Below are positions 34,439-42,105 of a DNA stretch of 64,000 nt, one piece after another. The position numbers and the translations under genes were made by a program. Positions within the stretch are counted from its first letter, which is position 1. Every line of letters starts with the position of its first letter. The stretch is taken from NCBI RefSeq assembly GCF_002813775.1, contig NZ_CP020370.1:6163501-6227500 (forward strand), written 5' to 3'. The notes below the pieces were generated by a model. That model did not search any database, had not been told where the DNA came from, and saw only the letters and a program-made list of their open reading frames with translations. Source of the stretch: Candidatus Thiodictyon syntrophicum (lineage in GTDB: Bacteria; Pseudomonadota; Gammaproteobacteria; Chromatiales; Chromatiaceae).

Positions 34439-34948
34439 ATGATCCTGTGGCTCGGTCTGCTCCTGTCGCCGGTCGCCCTCGCCGGGTCCGACCTGATGCT
34501 GCTGCAACAGGACCTGACCAATGCCAATCAGGTCATTGCCGAAACCGAAACCGAGCTGCAGTCGACGCTGCGTGTCTATGACCAACAGGCCATTCGGAAC
34601 GTCGGGCTGCGCCTGCGGGAACTGAAGCGGCGGCGGGACAAGATCGTACATGACATCACGCAGGCCGAGGCTACCCAGCGGCGCAATGAGGCCGGGGCAC
34701 TCCTGCACCAGCGCCCGGAGATTCAGCACCGGCTCGAGGTCATCGAACCCCAGGTAGACAAGGCCACCGCCGCATTTGATGAGACACCGACGCCCCGTCG
34801 CGGGGCCAATCTCAGCGATCTCACCGTGCGGGAGATCGACCTCAGACACAAGCTGGAGACGGCCAACCGCGCCGCCCGGAAAGGCCCGGCCGCGGCTGAC
34901 GTCAAACCAGCGCCGACGGACAGTCGCACCGGGCGAGTGCCGCCCTGA
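34439..34948 (+). CDS. Secreted coiled-coil protein, paralogue 1
   Basis: A 169-residue protein with a signal peptide (MILWLGLLLSPVALA, cut before GSD). Then a long coiled-coil-like helical region follows: LMLLQQDLTNANQVIAETET, LRLRELKRRRDKIVHDITQ and HRLEVIEPQVDKATAAFDE. There is no recognised domain. It resembles the following gene (LQQDL...AETETELQSTLRVYD against TQQLASIEAEIRSSAAQMRG), so the two are likely paralogues from a tandem duplication. The upstream ATG-less open frame to 34346 is ignored. Probably periplasmic. Confidence 0.7.
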   Translation: MILWLGLLLSPVALAGSDLMLLQQDLTNANQVIAETETELQSTLRVYDQQAIRNVGLRLRELKRRRDKIVHDITQAEATQRRNEAGALLHQRPEIQHRLEVIEPQVDKATAAFDETPTPRRGANLSDLTVREIDLRHKLETANRAARKGPAAADVKPAPTDSRTGRVPP

Positions 34949-34981
34949 AGCACGAATGATCACCAACTCGACGGAGAAAAG

Positions 34982-35395
34982 ATGAGGCAATCCAAACGCG
35001 CGCTCGGGGTCTTGCTCATTGCCCTCACCGCCACCGGCACCCTGGCCGGACCCGCCGAGATCAATGGTCTGACCCAACAACTGGCATCCATCGAGGCCGA
35101 GATCCGGTCGAGCGCGGCGCAGATGCGCGGCGCCTTGAAGGATTACACCGGCGCGGCGGGCGACGAGGGCCAGCAGTTGCGGACCCTCAAGCGCGAGCGC
35201 GAGCGGCTCAGGCGGGCACTCCAACAGGCGACCAAGGCCCAGGCGGACCGCGACACGACGAGCAAGTCGATGCCGACAACGAAACCCGCCCTTAACCTGG
35301 GTCCGGCCGCGACCGCCGACGAACGCAAGGGGGACAAGAAACCGACGGTCGATGTGGCCCCCACCGGCGCCATGGTACCGGCGCCCGCGCTTTAG
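34982..35395 (+). CDS. Secreted coiled-coil protein, paralogue 2
   Basis: A 137-residue protein with the signal peptide ALGVLLIALTATGTLA (cut after LAG), a helical coiled-coil stretch INGLTQQLASIEAEIRSSAA, then LRTLKRERERLRRALQQATK, and a Lys/Thr/Pro-rich disordered tail. AACTCGACGGAGAAAAG precedes the ATG with a ribosome site. It lies 33 bases after its paralogue on the same strand. Role unknown; possibly an envelope or cell-wall associated protein pair. Confidence 0.7.
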   Translation: MRQSKRALGVLLIALTATGTLAGPAEINGLTQQLASIEAEIRSSAAQMRGALKDYTGAAGDEGQQLRTLKRERERLRRALQQATKAQADRDTTSKSMPTTKPALNLGPAATADERKGDKKPTVDVAPTGAMVPAPAL

Positions 35396-35427
35396 TAGCA
35401 CCAGGCGCAACGACTCGGACCTATTGA

Positions 35428-35519
35428 CGTAGGGTGCGCCGTGCGCACCTTGAGAGGCTGTGGCGGAGCGAAACGCCGTAAGTCTTGGCAGCGCCTCGGT
35501 GCGCGCGACGCACCCTACG
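35428..35519. repeat. 22-bp interrupted inverted repeat (MITE-like unit)
   Basis: Arms CGTAGGGTGCGCCGTGCGCA-CC (35428-35449) and 35498-35519 are near-perfect reverse complements 48 bases apart. It lies between the convergent coiled-coil and thiL genes, where it could act as a transcription barrier. Confidence 0.7.
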
Positions 35520-35590
35520 CGTACGGTTCGGCTAGTGGCCCTGGTATCTCCACCCTGATGTAACAGGGCACCACCGCGGGGAGGTCCGCC

Positions 35591-36565
35591 TCAGCGCGCC
35601 CCCGCGGCAAAATGGTCGAACCCGGCGGCGTCCAACGCGACCACCGCCCCAGCGGGCGAGCGGCAGACGAGACCCGAACCGGTGAGGACCCGCCCGATCG
35701 GAGTCAGTGGACAACCGCACCGCGCGGCGATCACCGCAAGCCGCTCCCGGTACCCGGCAGGCAGGCAGAAACACAGCTCATAGTCGTCACCACTGGCGAG
35801 CGGCAGGCCCCAGTCCCCGGTCTCGGCGACCGCCGCGGCCACGGCCCCAGTGAGCGGCAGGGCGGCCAAGTCCAGTTCCGCTCCTACCCCGCTTGCCGTA
35901 AGGATGTGGCCCAAATCCGCCGCCAAACCGTCCGAGCAATCGATCATGGCACTCGCCAACCCTCGCAGGGCGAGCCCCACTGCGACCCGTGGCGTCGGCC
36001 GCTCCAGCCGCGCCCGCAGGTCCGACGCCGGCACCTCCCCGGCGAGCAGTGCGCGCAGGGCGAGCCCCGCGTCGCCCAGGGTCCCGCTGACACAGACGAG
36101 ATCACCCGCGCGCGCACCGGCGCGCCGGACCGCGGCACCGACCGGGATCAGCCCATGCACCTGCACCGTGATGGACAGGGGTCCGCGGGTGGTATCGCCC
36201 CCCACCAGGGCGACGCCGTGCGCCAGCGCCAGTTGCCCGAAGCCGTGGGCAAAGGCCGCCAGCCAATCCGGCGAGGTGCGCGGCAGGTCCGCCGGCAGAG
36301 TCAGTGCCAGGGTCGCCCAGGCGGGCGCCGCGCCCATCGCCGCCAGGTCGCTCAGCCCCACCGCCAGGCATTTATGACCGAGCGCCTCCGGGTCACAATC
36401 GGGCAGGAAATGCACCCCGGCCGCCAGGGTGTCGATGCTCACCGCCAATTGCTGGCCCGGGGGCACCGTGAGCAGGGCGCAGTCGTCGCCGACGCCTAAG
36501 ATGACGTCCTCACGGGTGGACCCCAGGGCGGCGAAATGGGTGCGGATCAGGTCGAATTCGGACAT
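35591..36565 (-). CDS. thiL: Thiamine-monophosphate kinase
   Basis: Phosphorylates thiamine monophosphate to the active diphosphate. The 324-residue AIRS-type kinase has GVGDDCALLTVPPG (Mg-binding Asp), AVGLSDLAAMGAAP, LVGGDTTRGPL and MIDCSDGLAADLGHI, and near the end SGDDYELCFCLPAG. The start is ATG 36565, MSEFDLIRTHFAAL, typical. Its first codons overlap the Uma2 fragment. Confidence 0.95.
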   Translation of the reverse strand: MSEFDLIRTHFAALGSTREDVILGVGDDCALLTVPPGQQLAVSIDTLAAGVHFLPDCDPEALGHKCLAVGLSDLAAMGAAPAWATLALTLPADLPRTSPDWLAAFAHGFGQLALAHGVALVGGDTTRGPLSITVQVHGLIPVGAAVRRAGARAGDLVCVSGTLGDAGLALRALLAGEVPASDLRARLERPTPRVAVGLALRGLASAMIDCSDGLAADLGHILTASGVGAELDLAALPLTGAVAAAVAETGDWGLPLASGDDYELCFCLPAGYRERLAVIAARCGCPLTPIGRVLTGSGLVCRSPAGAVVALDAAGFDHFAAGAR

Positions 36566-36678
36566 GGGGTATCTTTGCGCTCGTGACCCGGGGAGACGAT
36601 CTCGCCGTCGATCAGTTCCACCCGCTCGTCGGGGTCGCACAGCAGGTCTTCAAGGGTCTTGAGCTTCGTTGCTTGCAT
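36547..36678 (-). pseudogene. Truncated Uma2-family (DUF820) endonuclease, N-terminal fragment
   Basis: The frame from ATG 36678 reads MQATKLKTLEDLLCDPDERV then ELIDGEIVSPG, the N-terminus of Uma2-family nuclease-like proteins (LTLEEFLxLPxDxRxELIDGEI). After about 33 residues it breaks into unrelated sequence and stops inside thiL. The catalytic part is missing. Upstream 36680-36820 shows nothing clear. Confidence 0.75.
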
Positions 36679-36822
36679 AGGCGGTAGGATGTTCGGCGGT
36701 CGCGGGGAAAGATTAGCCCCGCGGGCAGCCGGTGTCGACACGATTCGCGCACCGGGCCTCGGCCTTGTTGGGAGCCAATGCGATCTTACGCGACAGGAGC
36801 ATAGCTGCACGTCCGCTGCCCC

Positions 36823-36870
36823 CTGCCCTTGGCCTCCGGAAGGACGCGGATCGTCATGGCTTCGCGGAAT
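36823..36870 (-). pseudogene. 48-bp copy of part of the recQ-uvrD gene
   Basis: Positions 36823-36870 repeat 43884-43931 with about 40 of 48 bases identical. On the minus strand they read FREAMTIRVLPEAKGR, as against FRQAMTIRVLPEAKGR in the RecQ-UvrD gene. The similarity may extend weakly to about 36798. It is a short remnant just upstream of the TIR gene. Confidence 0.65.
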
Positions 36871-36969
36871 TCCCAGGGTGACTCAGCGACAATAGCGCCC
36901 CATGACTCCGCGACTGTGCCCGCGGTATCCTGCGCACCGGTAACGGAACCCAAGCCCGGAGCAGTTCGC

Positions 36970-39190
36970 ATGGCCTTCTCCACCCCCGCTGGTCTCGGCT
37001 TTACCGGCCCCGCGGACCAGTACCACCGCTGGAACCTGCACGACCCGGCGTTGCGCGGGCGGCTGCGTGCTGCATTGTGCGGCGAGGACCCGGCCTTTCA
37101 GCGCGTGATCGAACTGCGCGGTCCCACCGGCAGCGGCAAGACCTATCTGCTGCGCGCCGCCGCCTTCGATGCCGGGCGGTGCGGCTGGCCCCTGGTCCAT
37201 GCGGTGCTGGACCTGGACGCGGCGAGCCCGGACGGGGTGCTGGCTGAGGACTATCTGGACAAGGTCCTGCTCGAGCTGCGCCAGCGGCAGGGCAAGGCCG
37301 GTGCACGCCGCGCCGCGGCCATCCATGCCCAGTTCAACGAGGTCAAGGTAAAGCTCCGGGTCAACCTGTCGGGCTGGGACCGACTCGCCTGGCTGCCGCT
37401 GGCCATCGAGTTGGAGTTCCCGGCCGCCCGGTTGCCGGGCCTGTTCTTGCGGCACTGGACCCCGGACCAGGCGCGCCCGCCGCCGGAGCGTTTCCTCGAG
37501 ACCCTGCGTGACCTGGCCGAGTCGGTCGCCGACCGTCGCGGCGGCGGTGGGGTGCTGCTCCAGATCCCGGAGCAGCGCCAGCCCGAGGCGAGCGTGCGCG
37601 ACCTGCTGCTGCAATGGCTGCCGAGCCTGCCGGGGCTGGTGCTCGCATTCACCCAGCACGACGCCGGGCGGGAGTGCGACTACCAGGACCTCGCCCCCCT
37701 GCGCCTGGCCCTGCAACCACTGACGGCTGCGGACCTGGACCACCGGCTCGCCGGCTGCCTAGGCGCCCAGGCCCTGCCGCGCCCGCTGCTCCAGGCCGTC
37801 GCCATCCGTGCCCAGGGCAGCCCGGGGCTCGCCGCACTGACCCTGGTGGACCTGGCCCAGCGCGACCTGATCGGCCCGGACCCGGCCGGAGTCTGGCGAC
37901 TGCGCGACCAGGCCGAGTCCTTGGCCGACCTGGACCAACTGTTCGGCCCCGGGATCTTCCGGCCACTGCACGGGCTGATCGAGCGGATGCGCTCCGACGC
38001 CGGACCAGAGGCCGCCGCGGACCTGCGCAGCTTTCTGGACCACGGCTGTCTGTGCGGGCGCAACATCGCCTTCGGCATCGTCGCCGACTGTCTCGGTCTG
38101 GACGAGGCGCGCCGCGACCGACTGCTCGACCTGCTCGATGCGCACCTGGTGGAGCCGCAGGCCGATCCGACGGCTGCCAACCTGAGCGTTCACCCCCTCC
38201 CCCCAACGCCCTCCCACGCAGGGGAGCCAGAATCATTCAACGTGTTCCTCAGCCACAACAGCCGGGACAAGCCGGCGGTGCGGCAACTGGCCCAGGCGCT
38301 ACAGGCACGCGGTCTGAAGGTCTGGCTGGACGAAGAAGAACTGGTGCCGGGACGGCCTTGGCAGGAGGCGGTGGAAAGGATCATTCAATCGGTGCACACG
38401 GCCGCCGTATTGGTCGGCAGAGACGGCCTGGGTCCGTGGGAAGTCCCGGAAATGCGCGCCTGTCTATCCCAATGCGTGACACGTCGTTTGCCGGTGATCC
38501 CGGTGCTGCTCCCCGACGCACCGGTCGAGCCGGCATTACCGCTGTTCCTCCAGGCCTTCACTTGGGTCGATCTGCGCGCTGGATTGACCGATGACGGGCT
38601 CAATCGCCTGGAATGGGGGATTACCGGGCTCAAGCCCAACGGCCTACCCTCCCCACGGCTCTCTCCCGCGATGAGGGGGAGTGAACAATCAGCCGTCGAT
38701 GCGAACGCACCTGAGCCCCAACTCGACTATCTGGGCTGTCGACACCCGAACTTCCCCGATCAGGAGGTCTTCCGCTTCCGCAACCCGCTGCTCGCGCAGC
38801 ACCTGCGCAACCGCCAGAGCCGCCGGGACCGCCAACAGCGCGCCCAGGCACTCCTGGCCCGGCTCGCGGCCGTGCTGCCGCCGCACAACCGCGGCATCGC
38901 CGAACTGCACCTGGCGGTGCTCGACCATGTTGGCGACCAGCCCCGCCGCCGCGCACTGGACGGCGAACTCTTCTACTGGCTCAATATCGCCCATGCCCGG
39001 TCCGCCAGCCGCCTACTCGTCGGCGACCTCAAGGCGCGGCGCGTGTCGCCAGAGGCCGTTTGGGATGCGATCAAACAGAATGAGGACCGCTGGCCCGTCT
39101 GGCGGCGCCTAGCCTGGCTGGATGCCTATGGCCGGCAGCCGCATGGGGTGCCCGAAGGGATGCGCCGATTTTGGCTCAATCGACTCGCGG
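36970..39190 (+). pseudogene. P-loop (STAND-like)-TIR protein, 5' part of a gene split by an IS
   Basis: From ATG 36970 (GGAG 8 bases ahead) the frame codes about 740 residues before the IS. Near the N-terminus is a P-loop ELRGPTGSGKTYLL (51-58), followed by a long helical region of STAND-NTPase look. Residues about 421-545 form a TIR domain: FNVFLSHNSRDKPAVRQLAQ, LKVWLDEEELVPGRPWQEAV and WEVPEMRACL. A further helical region ends at RFWLNRLA. TIR domains of this type are often NADases or assembly modules in antiphage systems. The frame runs 56 bases into the IS and stops at 39246. The rest of the gene is at 40362-41296. Confidence 0.85.
39183..39190. repeat. Left target-site duplication of the IS
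   Basis: ACTCGCGG directly before the left inverted repeat; the identical octamer is at 40354-40361 directly after the right one. Confidence 0.95.
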
Positions 39191-40353
39191 GGCACTGGTT
39201 CAGTTTGGTTCTTCCTTATCCTTATGTTTTTGTAGTATTTTTATAACCTGGGCTGTCGAACTCTAAGGACCTCATCCCACGAGAGTCCCTGCTGGAGAAT
39301 CCCCAGAGCCACCGCAGGAACCTGTTTTGTCGTGAAGTGGCTGCGAATAAAGTTATGGACAATCCACAACATATCCAATGTTCTTTGCAAACCAGAAATG
39401 CTCTTCGCGTACGTATTCGTTCGGCGGCGATAAGCAGAATTCTTTCGCCGAAATGAAGCGTTCGATGCTTCCAAATGATTAGCATGAATATCGGCTGGCG
39501 TCACATCTTGATCGGTTTCTGGATGCTCCGGATGAGGGGTTTCGTATTTGGGACGCGAGTGCCCCGTTCTATCAGTTCCTTTCCCTTTATTCTTAAGGCG
39601 CACCTTCACACCGCGACGAAGCACTTTCGGTGGGCGGCCGCGTTTTCCGGTTCGCAATACTTCGTGGCAAATTTCAAACAGGAGATTGCCATACCGACGT
39701 TCCCCGTCGGTGACTAGAGTGACATCGCCAGTACGCAGGATGACATCTCTAAGTATTTGTATGGCATATGAAAATAGGCTGCGATCCTTTTTCCCGCACT
39801 GAAGCGCCCAGATAAATCGACTTGCCCTTTCCATCAGTACGATCGTCCAGCCTTCACAATCCTCCGGGGGGACATTCCTATTCACTTTCGTATAAAGCTC
39901 ATCACCTTCGATCAGTTGCTCAATAAAGGTGTGCGTCAGGGCATATATGACCAGCACATCCTTGCAATCGGCCAGGCGACGCTCCCATAGGAGCAACGTA
40001 TTCTTCGCAATCGCGAAGGCCCGGCAGGCGGCGTTCAAGCCGATCCCCTCAGTGCGCGTTTTGAGCACTTGAATGATGAAGCTGGTCGGTTTCCTGAGCC
40101 CCTCGATAAGGGTGGCTTTGGTCTCGGAAAAGAGCCTATTGCAACTTTGACATCGCCACAGCAAACGCGTACCGTTATGACCGGTTTGATACGTCTTGTG
40201 ATGCCGACAATTCTGTGAATTGCAATGAGGGCATGTCCATTGTCCGTTCAAGAAGTTCTCACTTATTCAAAAAGTGACGGAAACCCGCGCCGAACTAGAT
40301 ATATTACATATATTTCAATGTCTTGTAAACAGGAATTAAACTGAACCAGTGCC
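39191..40353. mobile_element. IS1-like insertion sequence (1163 bp)
   Basis: Bounded by 16-bp perfect terminal inverted repeats: GGCACTGGTTCAGTTT at 39191-39206 and its reverse complement at 40338-40353. It is flanked by the 8-bp duplication ACTCGCGG. It codes one intact transposase on the minus strand. The size, 8-bp duplication and zinc-ribbon DDE transposase fit the IS1/IS1595 superfamily. Its GC content is clearly lower than that of the host DNA, so it has come from outside. Identical TSDs suggest a recent insertion. Confidence 0.95.
39241..40251 (-). CDS. IS1-like transposase
   Basis: A 336-residue transposase. The N-terminus is a zinc ribbon with CPHCNSQNC and CQSCNRLFSETK, followed by a helix-turn-helix-like region (LNAACRAFAIAKNTLLLWER). 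The DDE core has EGDELYTKVNRN (first Asp), LVTDGERRYGNLLFE (second Asp) and HLEASNASFRRKNSAYRRRT (Glu), as in IS1-type elements. The frame is intact, so it may be active. The ATG at 40251 lies 103 bases from the right end. Confidence 0.92.
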   Translation of the reverse strand: MNGQWTCPHCNSQNCRHHKTYQTGHNGTRLLWRCQSCNRLFSETKATLIEGLRKPTSFIIQVLKTRTEGIGLNAACRAFAIAKNTLLLWERRLADCKDVLVIYALTHTFIEQLIEGDELYTKVNRNVPPEDCEGWTIVLMERASRFIWALQCGKKDRSLFSYAIQILRDVILRTGDVTLVTDGERRYGNLLFEICHEVLRTGKRGRPPKVLRRGVKVRLKNKGKGTDRTGHSRPKYETPHPEHPETDQDVTPADIHANHLEASNASFRRKNSAYRRRTNTYAKSISGLQRTLDMLWIVHNFIRSHFTTKQVPAVALGILQQGLSWDEVLRVRQPRL

Positions 40354-40361
40354 ACTCGCGG
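40354..40361. repeat. Right target-site duplication of the IS
   Basis: ACTCGCGG directly after the right inverted repeat (40338-40353); identical to 39183-39190. Confidence 0.95.
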
Positions 40362-41296
40362 TAGCCCTATTCGACGCTGGTGAGTTGAAGCGGGCACTCC
40401 GCATTGCGGAGGAGTGCCTGGCGTTGATCCGAACGGCAGAAGGTGCAAGCAGCGCGAACTCCGCGGCGGCGTTGGGCCTAACGGCGCTCATTCTTGGGGA
40501 CCTTGGCAAACTTGTGCCGGCATTGGCAAGACATGAAGAGGCTGTGGCGATCCGGCGTAAGGCCCTGCCGGCCGGGCATGCTGACATCGCCGAATCGCTC
40601 AACAACATCGCATTGGTGCTCTCCGCCCTCGGTCGGCATCAGGAGGCGCTGGAGCGGCAGGAAGAGGCCCTCACGATCTCGCTCAAGGCATTGCCGGCGG
40701 GGCATCGCTTCATCGCCATCGCGATCGACAACATCGGCGGAGTTCTCGACGCCCTCGGTCGGCATCAGGAGGCACTGGAGCGACACGAAGAGGCCCTGGC
40801 CATCCGGCGCAAGGCCCTGCCGGCCGGGCATCCCGATATCGCCCAATCGCTCAAAAACATTGCCGGGGTGCTCGGCGACCTCGGTCGGCATCAGGAGGCG
40901 CTGGAGCGGCACGAAGAGGCCCTGGCGATTTGGCGCAAGGCCCTGCCGGCTGGGCATCCCGATATCGCCAATTCGCTCTACAACATCGGTTTGACCCTGA
41001 CGGCTCTGGGCCGTTCCGCTGAGGCCAAGGTACTCCGAGAGGAGGTATTCGCAATCCGCGCCGCCCGCGCCGCCGACAACCCGTCCGCGCTGCTATCCGA
41101 CTGCCGCGAATGCGCCGATCGCGCCGCCAAGCACGGCGACCACCCCGGCGCCCTCTACTGGCTCAACCAGGCCCTGGACCTGATCCCCGCCCAACCTACC
41201 GCCGGGCTCCCGGACCCGGACGCGCTGCGCCGCGAGATCACCCAAGAGCGCGCCGACCTGGCCGCCGACGGCGACGGGTCCGACCCACCGCCTTGA
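40362..41296 (+). pseudogene. TPR (kinesin-light-chain-like) 3' part of the IS-split TIR gene
   Basis: If the IS and one octamer are removed, the frame runs without break from 'NRLA' at 39190 into 'VALFDAGELKRALRIAEECL' here. The rebuilt protein has 1051 residues. This part has at least four TPR units of 42 residues (LGRHQEALERHEEALAIRRK then ALPAGHPDIAQSLKNIAGVL) of the kinesin-light-chain type and a final degenerate unit ending DALRREITQERADLAA. In similar bacterial proteins such TPR regions bind the trigger. Alone it lacks a good start (a GTG or ATG in phase with a ribosome site is not seen), so it is probably not expressed. Confidence 0.85.
40505..41008 (+). repeat. Four tandem 126-bp TPR-coding units
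   Basis: Units start at 40505, 40631, 40757 and 40883. Units 3 and 4 are nearly identical in DNA (GGTCGGCATCAGGAGGC shared by three units), which points to recent internal duplication or gene conversion before the IS entered. Confidence 0.8.
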
Positions 41297-41577
41297 CCCG
41301 GCCCTGGCCCGCGTGACACCGCTGCGAGCCTGGGCAGCCATTGCTTACCGTGAACGTCAGGCCGGGACCCGGTGGGAACGGCTTCAGCCGCGACGCGACC
41401 GCGGAACATGAAAGGCCCTTGTGGGAGCGGCCTGCGGCCGCGCCGCGACGCCACGGCGAACTCCGCCGCCCGCGTTCCCCGCGCCGCCAGCCCGGATGGG
41501 TAGAGCGCAGCGAAACCCATCTCCTGCGCCCCCGCAAAGCCTTGGTCCTAGTACCCCGTTCCACCTTATCGTGCGCA

Positions 41578-41770
41578 CCGACCCCAACGGGGTCGCACAT
41601 ACCAGCCCAGGGCAACGCCCTGGGATAGCACCATTTAATCGGCTTAGCCCTGAAAGGGCGTGACATCATAGCGCGATTGCTTTTGTCACGCCCTTTCAGG
41701 GCTAGGCTCCGTTATTCACCTCATACCCAGGGCGTTGCCCTGGGCTGGTATGTCATGCCCCTTCGGGGCT
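41578..41770. repeat. 193-bp nested palindromic element, copy 1
   Basis: From the outside in: ACCCCAACGGGGT, then CCAGCCCAGGGCAACGCCC and its reverse complement near the right end, then AGCCCTGAAAGGGCGTGACA and its complement in the middle, and finally GCCCCTTCGGGGCT. The second copy is at 49423-49615, with the outer parts nearly identical. Confidence 0.85.
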
Positions 41771-41875
41771 CAAGACAACCCGGGGCGAAGGGACGGGCTC
41801 CGCCGGCCTTTTCTCGTTCCCACGCTCCCGCGTCACTGCCATTAAGGCGCACTCGCCGACCGGCTCGCCTCTGCC

Positions 41876-41929
41876 TGGAGTCCAAGGCTTCAGCCTTGGC
41901 GCGCTCCAAGGCTGAAGCCTTGGACTCCA
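41876..41929. repeat. 54-bp palindromic repeat, copy 1
   Basis: Perfect 24-bp arms (41876-41899, 41906-41929; outer end TGGAGTCCAAGG) around the spacer CGCGCT. Flanked by CGTCACTGCCATTAAGGCGC to the left and a related inverted sequence to the right. Other copies: 55582-55637, 59827-59880, 62238-62291. Confidence 0.9.
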
Positions 41930-42105
41930 GGGGCTTGGGCGGCGGTGCTTGACTCAACGGCAGTGACGCCGGAGCGTGGGAGCCGGCACTTACTGGGAGC
42001 GCCGCACCCCAGTGCGGCGCGATCTCGCACGCGACCGCGGCGTTGCGTGTGGAGGATAGGCCGCGCCGCACTGGGGTGCGGCGCTCCCAGTGGCCGCCGC
42101 GATGG

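Larger units (their letters stand above)
41297..42105. other. Gene-free region full of palindromic repeats
   Basis: About 800 bases with no supported gene. It contains the nested palindromic element 41578-41770, the 54-bp palindrome 41876-41929 and a third inverted pair of GCGCCGCACCCCAGTGCGGC-type sequence around 41999-42090. Open frames here are repeat-derived. Confidence 0.6.

Noticed and set aside
41297-42105. Several plus- and minus-strand frames of 60-240 codons in this gap
   Set aside because: They run through palindromic repeats and give the same peptide fragments (for example ...ASALARSKAEALDS...) wherever the repeat occurs; repeat translation, not genes.
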